Below are positions 61,344-64,000 of a DNA stretch of 64,000 bases, one piece after another. This DNA is from Fretibacter sp964410285 (lineage in GTDB: Bacteria > Pseudomonadota > Alphaproteobacteria > Caulobacterales > Maricaulaceae), in NCBI GenBank assembly GCA_964410285.1, contig CAYPFR010000004.1, forward strand, positions 62,001-126,000, read 5' to 3'. A program made the translations under genes and the position numbers. How positions within the stretch are numbered: the stretch's first letter is position 1; each line of letters opens with the position of its first letter. The notes under the pieces were generated by a model. The model saw only the letters and a list, made by a program, of their open reading frames with translations. It did no database searches and had not been told where the DNA came from.

Positions 61344-62129
61344 ATGTTCAAAGATCAATCAGTTGCGATTACGGGCGCTACGGGCGGTATCGGCCGCGCA
61401 ATTGCGGAAATGTTCATCGCGGAGGGCGCCAAGGTTGCGATTAGTGATTTGAGCGTGCCCGCGGATACGGCGACAGAAATAGGCGCGATTGCGTTTAAGT
61501 GTGACGTTTCCGATGAAAAACAGGTCATGGAATTCATCGATAATGCGAACGCGGCTAATGGCGCTGTTGATATATTTGTCGCCAATGCGGGTGTTGGATT
61601 TGGTGATACGGATCATGCGGCCTCGGCAACTAACGACGCGTGGGAGACCAGCTGGAAGGTCAATGTCATGCAAAGCGTATATGCGGCGCGCGTTTTGATC
61701 CCCGAATGGAAAACGCGCGGCACTGGCCGGCTCGTCGTCACAGCTTCTGCGGCGGGTTTGCTCGCGCAGATCGGCAGCGCCTCTTATACTGTGACCAAGC
61801 ACGGCGCGGAGAGTTTCGCTGAGCAAGTGGCCTTTGAACATGCGGCTGACGGCATCAAGGCCAATTGCATTTGCCCTCAATATGTCCGTACAAATATGAC
61901 CAAGGGCTTTGCCATGGCCGAAAATAGCCCTGACGGATTTTTAGAACCGTCTGACGTGGCGCAGGCCTTGAAACAGGCCATTGCTGATGATCGTTTTCTT
62001 GTACTGCCTCATCCCGTCGTCGGTGAGTACTTCAAGCGGCGAGCCATGGAACCCGAAGCTTATATCGCCGGCATGGCGAAATTGAAAACTAAAGTGGCGG
62101 GCTCAAGTTTGCCTCCAAAAAATAAATAG
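61344..62129 (+). CDS. Short-chain dehydrogenase/reductase
   Basis: 261 aa from ATG 61344. TGATGGIG cofactor motif, NAGV, and catalytic residues in VTASAAG and YTVTKHG. The C-terminal part (YFKRRAMEPEAYI) is typical of SDRs beside acyl-CoA dehydrogenases and phosphotransferases. Substrate unknown; likely in lipid or aromatic acid catabolism. The next SDR gene follows after 30 bp. Confidence 0.88.
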   Translation: MFKDQSVAITGATGGIGRAIAEMFIAEGAKVAISDLSVPADTATEIGAIAFKCDVSDEKQVMEFIDNANAANGAVDIFVANAGVGFGDTDHAASATNDAWETSWKVNVMQSVYAARVLIPEWKTRGTGRLVVTASAAGLLAQIGSASYTVTKHGAESFAEQVAFEHAADGIKANCICPQYVRTNMTKGFAMAENSPDGFLEPSDVAQALKQAIADDRFLVLPHPVVGEYFKRRAMEPEAYIAGMAKLKTKVAGSSLPPKNK

Positions 62130-62159
62130 ATAAAGACAGAATAAGATTGAAGGACTGAT

Positions 62160-62918
62160 ATGCCCAGATTTGACCTAACCGGAAAAGTAGCTTTGATTGC
62201 TGGCGCGAGCCGAGGGATTGGCGAAGCCATAGCCCACGGTTTTGCCGAACATGGCGCGACAGTCGTCTGCACAAGTCGTAAAGTGGCAGATTGCGCCAAA
62301 GTTGCGGATGCCATCAAAGCCAAAGGCGGCAAAGCCAGCGCCATGACGTTGCATCTTGGCGAACTTGATCATCATGATAGTGCGATAAAGGCGATCGAAG
62401 AAGAGTATGGCCGGCTAGACATTTTGGTCAATAACGGCGCGACGAATCCTTATTTTGGACCGGCCCATCAAACGCCTGAAGGGGCCTATGACAAAACTAT
62501 GGATGTGAATGTGAAAGGACCGTTCTTTCTTACCTCTAAGTCCATTCCGCTTATGCTTAAGGGCGGGGGAGGCAGCATTGTCAATGTTGCCTCGATTGAC
62601 GGCATACAGCCCGGGCAAATGCGCGTGGTGTACGGCATGACCAAGGCCGCCGTGATCAATATGACAAAGGGCTTTGCCAAGGAATATGGCAATCAGAATA
62701 TCCGTGTTAATGCGCTGCTTCCTGGATTTACCGATACAAAGCTCGCGGCGGGTCTTAAGAACCTGCCGGGGATGGACAAATATATGGAGCAGAACCTTGC
62801 CATTTCTCGTATGGCTCAGCCCGACGAAATGGTTGGCGCGGTCCTTTATATGGTTAGCGACGAAGCCAGCTATTTCACGGGTCAGGGCATGGTCGTCGAT
62901 GCGGGCGCTATTATCTAA
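62160..62918 (+). CDS. Short-chain dehydrogenase/reductase
   Basis: 252 aa classical SDR: AGASRGIGEAI, NNGATNPY, catalytic VASIDG and YGMTKAA, and the closing GMVVDAGAII. The ending YFTGQGMVVDAG is common in SDRs like those adjacent to phosphotransferase and acyl-CoA dehydrogenase genes. Its stop overlaps the next start (TAATG). Confidence 0.9.
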   Translation: MPRFDLTGKVALIAGASRGIGEAIAHGFAEHGATVVCTSRKVADCAKVADAIKAKGGKASAMTLHLGELDHHDSAIKAIEEEYGRLDILVNNGATNPYFGPAHQTPEGAYDKTMDVNVKGPFFLTSKSIPLMLKGGGGSIVNVASIDGIQPGQMRVVYGMTKAAVINMTKGFAKEYGNQNIRVNALLPGFTDTKLAAGLKNLPGMDKYMEQNLAISRMAQPDEMVGAVLYMVSDEASYFTGQGMVVDAGAII

Positions 62919-63985
62919 TGGCGAGTGAAAATGCGACAGTTGAGGTCCGTAAGGGAGAAGAGCTTGATGTGAGCGCCGTCGACGACGTTCTTAAAGCCAA
63001 TATTGGCGGGCTTTCGGGCACCCCAGAAGTTACGCAATATCCTAGCGGTGCGTCTAACCTAACCTATGCGCTTGATTATCCGCAGCGCCGTCTTGTTCTG
63101 CGCCGCCCGCCTTTTGGCACGCGGCCAAAATCTGGTCATGATATGCACCGCGAGTACCGCGTGATGACACAATTAGCGCCAAGCTTTCCTGCGGTCCCAA
63201 AAACGCTTTATTATACCGATGATGAAACTATCATTGGCGCAGAATTTTATGTCATGGATCGCTCAGAGGGACATCTTATTCATAATGAAATTCCCAAAGC
63301 GTGGAATTGGGGCAAGGCTGAGGGCAGGGCGCTTTGCGAAACTTTTTTCCAAAAACTCGTGGACCTGCATAACGTTGATTATAAGGCTGCGGGCCTTGGC
63401 GATTTCGGCAAGCCGGAAGGTTATGTTAGCCGGCAAATCCTTGGCTGGAACCGGCGTTATGAAAAAGCTTGGACGGATGATGTTGAGAAGTTTGAAGATG
63501 TGCGAGATTGGCTTGAAGCAAATATGCCAAAGACCGAACGCGGGGCCGCGGTTGTACATGGCGATTACCGCATTGATAACTGTATTTTAAAGCAAGACGA
63601 TCCCACACAAATCGAAGCCATCTTGGACTGGGAAATTTCAGCGCTTGGGGACCCAATGATGGACCTTGGAAACACGCTGTCCTATTGGATTGAGGAAAAT
63701 GACCCACCCTTTATGCAGTTGATGGTACGCCAACCCAGCCGTGCGCCGGGCATGATGAGCCGCGAAGAAATTTTGGAGTTTTATGCTGAAAAATCGGGTG
63801 CAGACGTTTCCGGATTTCAATTTTATTACGTTTACGGAATTTTTCGGCTCGCTGTGATTATTCAGCAAATCTATTACCGCTATTATCACGGCCAAACCAA
63901 AGATGCGCGCTTTAAGGACTATAACCAAATGGTCAATGCTTTGGGGCAGTTGGCGCGGCTGAAAATAAAAACAGGAACATTGTAG
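62918..63985 (+). CDS. Phosphotransferase family protein (ACAD10/11-like, APH fold)
   Basis: 355 aa aminoglycoside-phosphotransferase-like kinase. Brenner-type catalytic loop VVHGDYRIDNCIL and the metal aspartate in ILDWEISALGDPMMDLG. Resembles the kinase part of ACAD10/ACAD11, which phosphorylates 4-hydroxyacyl-CoA before dehydration, consistent with SDR neighbours. A fatty or hydroxy-acid catabolism role is likely (inference). It is coupled to the SDR upstream; a following start at 63995 suggests the operon continues, perhaps with an acyl-CoA dehydrogenase. Confidence 0.87.
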   Translation: MASENATVEVRKGEELDVSAVDDVLKANIGGLSGTPEVTQYPSGASNLTYALDYPQRRLVLRRPPFGTRPKSGHDMHREYRVMTQLAPSFPAVPKTLYYTDDETIIGAEFYVMDRSEGHLIHNEIPKAWNWGKAEGRALCETFFQKLVDLHNVDYKAAGLGDFGKPEGYVSRQILGWNRRYEKAWTDDVEKFEDVRDWLEANMPKTERGAAVVHGDYRIDNCILKQDDPTQIEAILDWEISALGDPMMDLGNTLSYWIEENDPPFMQLMVRQPSRAPGMMSREEILEFYAEKSGADVSGFQFYYVYGIFRLAVIIQQIYYRYYHGQTKDARFKDYNQMVNALGQLARLKIKTGTL

Positions 63986-63994
63986 GAGAGCAAA

Positions 63995-64000
63995 GTGAGT
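63995..64000 (+). CDS. Probable start of the next gene (truncated)
   Basis: GTG AGT at the window end is preceded by AGGAGAG at a good distance. Only two codons are visible, so nothing can be said of the product. Confidence 0.35.

Noticed and set aside
1..64000. tRNA, rRNA, CRISPR array, insertion sequence or integrase
   Set aside because: Looked for in gaps and at ends of genes; no cloverleaf-like sequence, spaced repeats, terminal inverted repeats or transposase motifs were seen. A covariance-model search would be needed to exclude small RNAs.

Overview
The window looks like chromosomal DNA of a marine alphaproteobacterium, probably from the Hyphomonadaceae/Maricaulales neighbourhood. Reasons (inference): the nrdR-rib-nusB-thiL gene order, a dnaG-rpoD pair, a class II (B12-dependent) ribonucleotide reductase, two very large TonB-dependent receptors, many exported lipoproteins, and a complete locus for alginate, a brown-algal polysaccharide. 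No rRNA, tRNA, CRISPR array, transposase or integrase was seen. Coding density is high.

Region by region. (1) 1-2853: the end of dnaG and all of rpoD. (2) 2929-10044: a pirin and a hotdog thioesterase on the minus strand, then a tightly overlapping plus-strand run nrdR-ribD(reductase only)-ribE-ribBX-ribH-nusB-thiL and a YceI lipoprotein. (3) 10041-14134: nitroreductase and tesB (minus), then sdaA and moaA (plus). (4) 14135-34450: an alginate utilisation locus with a TonB-dependent receptor, a FadR-type GntR regulator, PL6 and PL17 alginate lyase lipoproteins, kdgF, eda, kdgK, a beta-hydroxyacid dehydrogenase (candidate DEH reductase), kduI and kduD; facing them lie a second TonB-dependent receptor and a dctPQM TRAP transporter. 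(5) 34733-46989: mixed housekeeping and envelope genes (VWA protein, cupin and Kazal lipoproteins, DUF533 protein, penicillin acylase family protein, pentapeptide-repeat protein, nrdJ, YodC-like, VOC, GST, DUF6702). (6) 46998-55380: four exported peptidases or amidohydrolases (M1, two M28, M20) plus a GT10 fucosyltransferase-like gene. (7) 55472-61223: nitronate monooxygenase, an OmpA/BON protein paired with a membrane-anchored HhH-DUF2853 protein, an orphan M15 peptidase plus gene-transfer-agent-type holin pair, and a DUF3667 membrane protein. (8) 61344-64000: two short-chain dehydrogenases and an acyl-CoA-dehydrogenase-associated phosphotransferase, running off the window.

The alginate locus forms a whole pathway: receptors take oligomers across the outer membrane, PL6 and PL17 lyases cut them to unsaturated monouronate, KdgF opens the ring to the linear keto-acid (DEH), the TRAP transporter probably carries a uronate product inward, DEH is reduced to KDG either directly or through KduI/KduD, and KdgK and Eda give pyruvate and glyceraldehyde-3-phosphate. 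A repeated element ATTGGT, arranged as the palindrome ATTGGTCCTACCAA in front of both receptor genes and as half-sites in front of the regulator, the lyase operon and the dehydrogenase, is the likely operator of the GntR protein. The less ordinary elements are this operator system, the double DEH route, the reduced riboflavin enzymes (RibD without deaminase, RibBA without the GTP cyclohydrolase cysteines), the OmpA/HhH-DUF2853 pair, and the orphan lysis pair.
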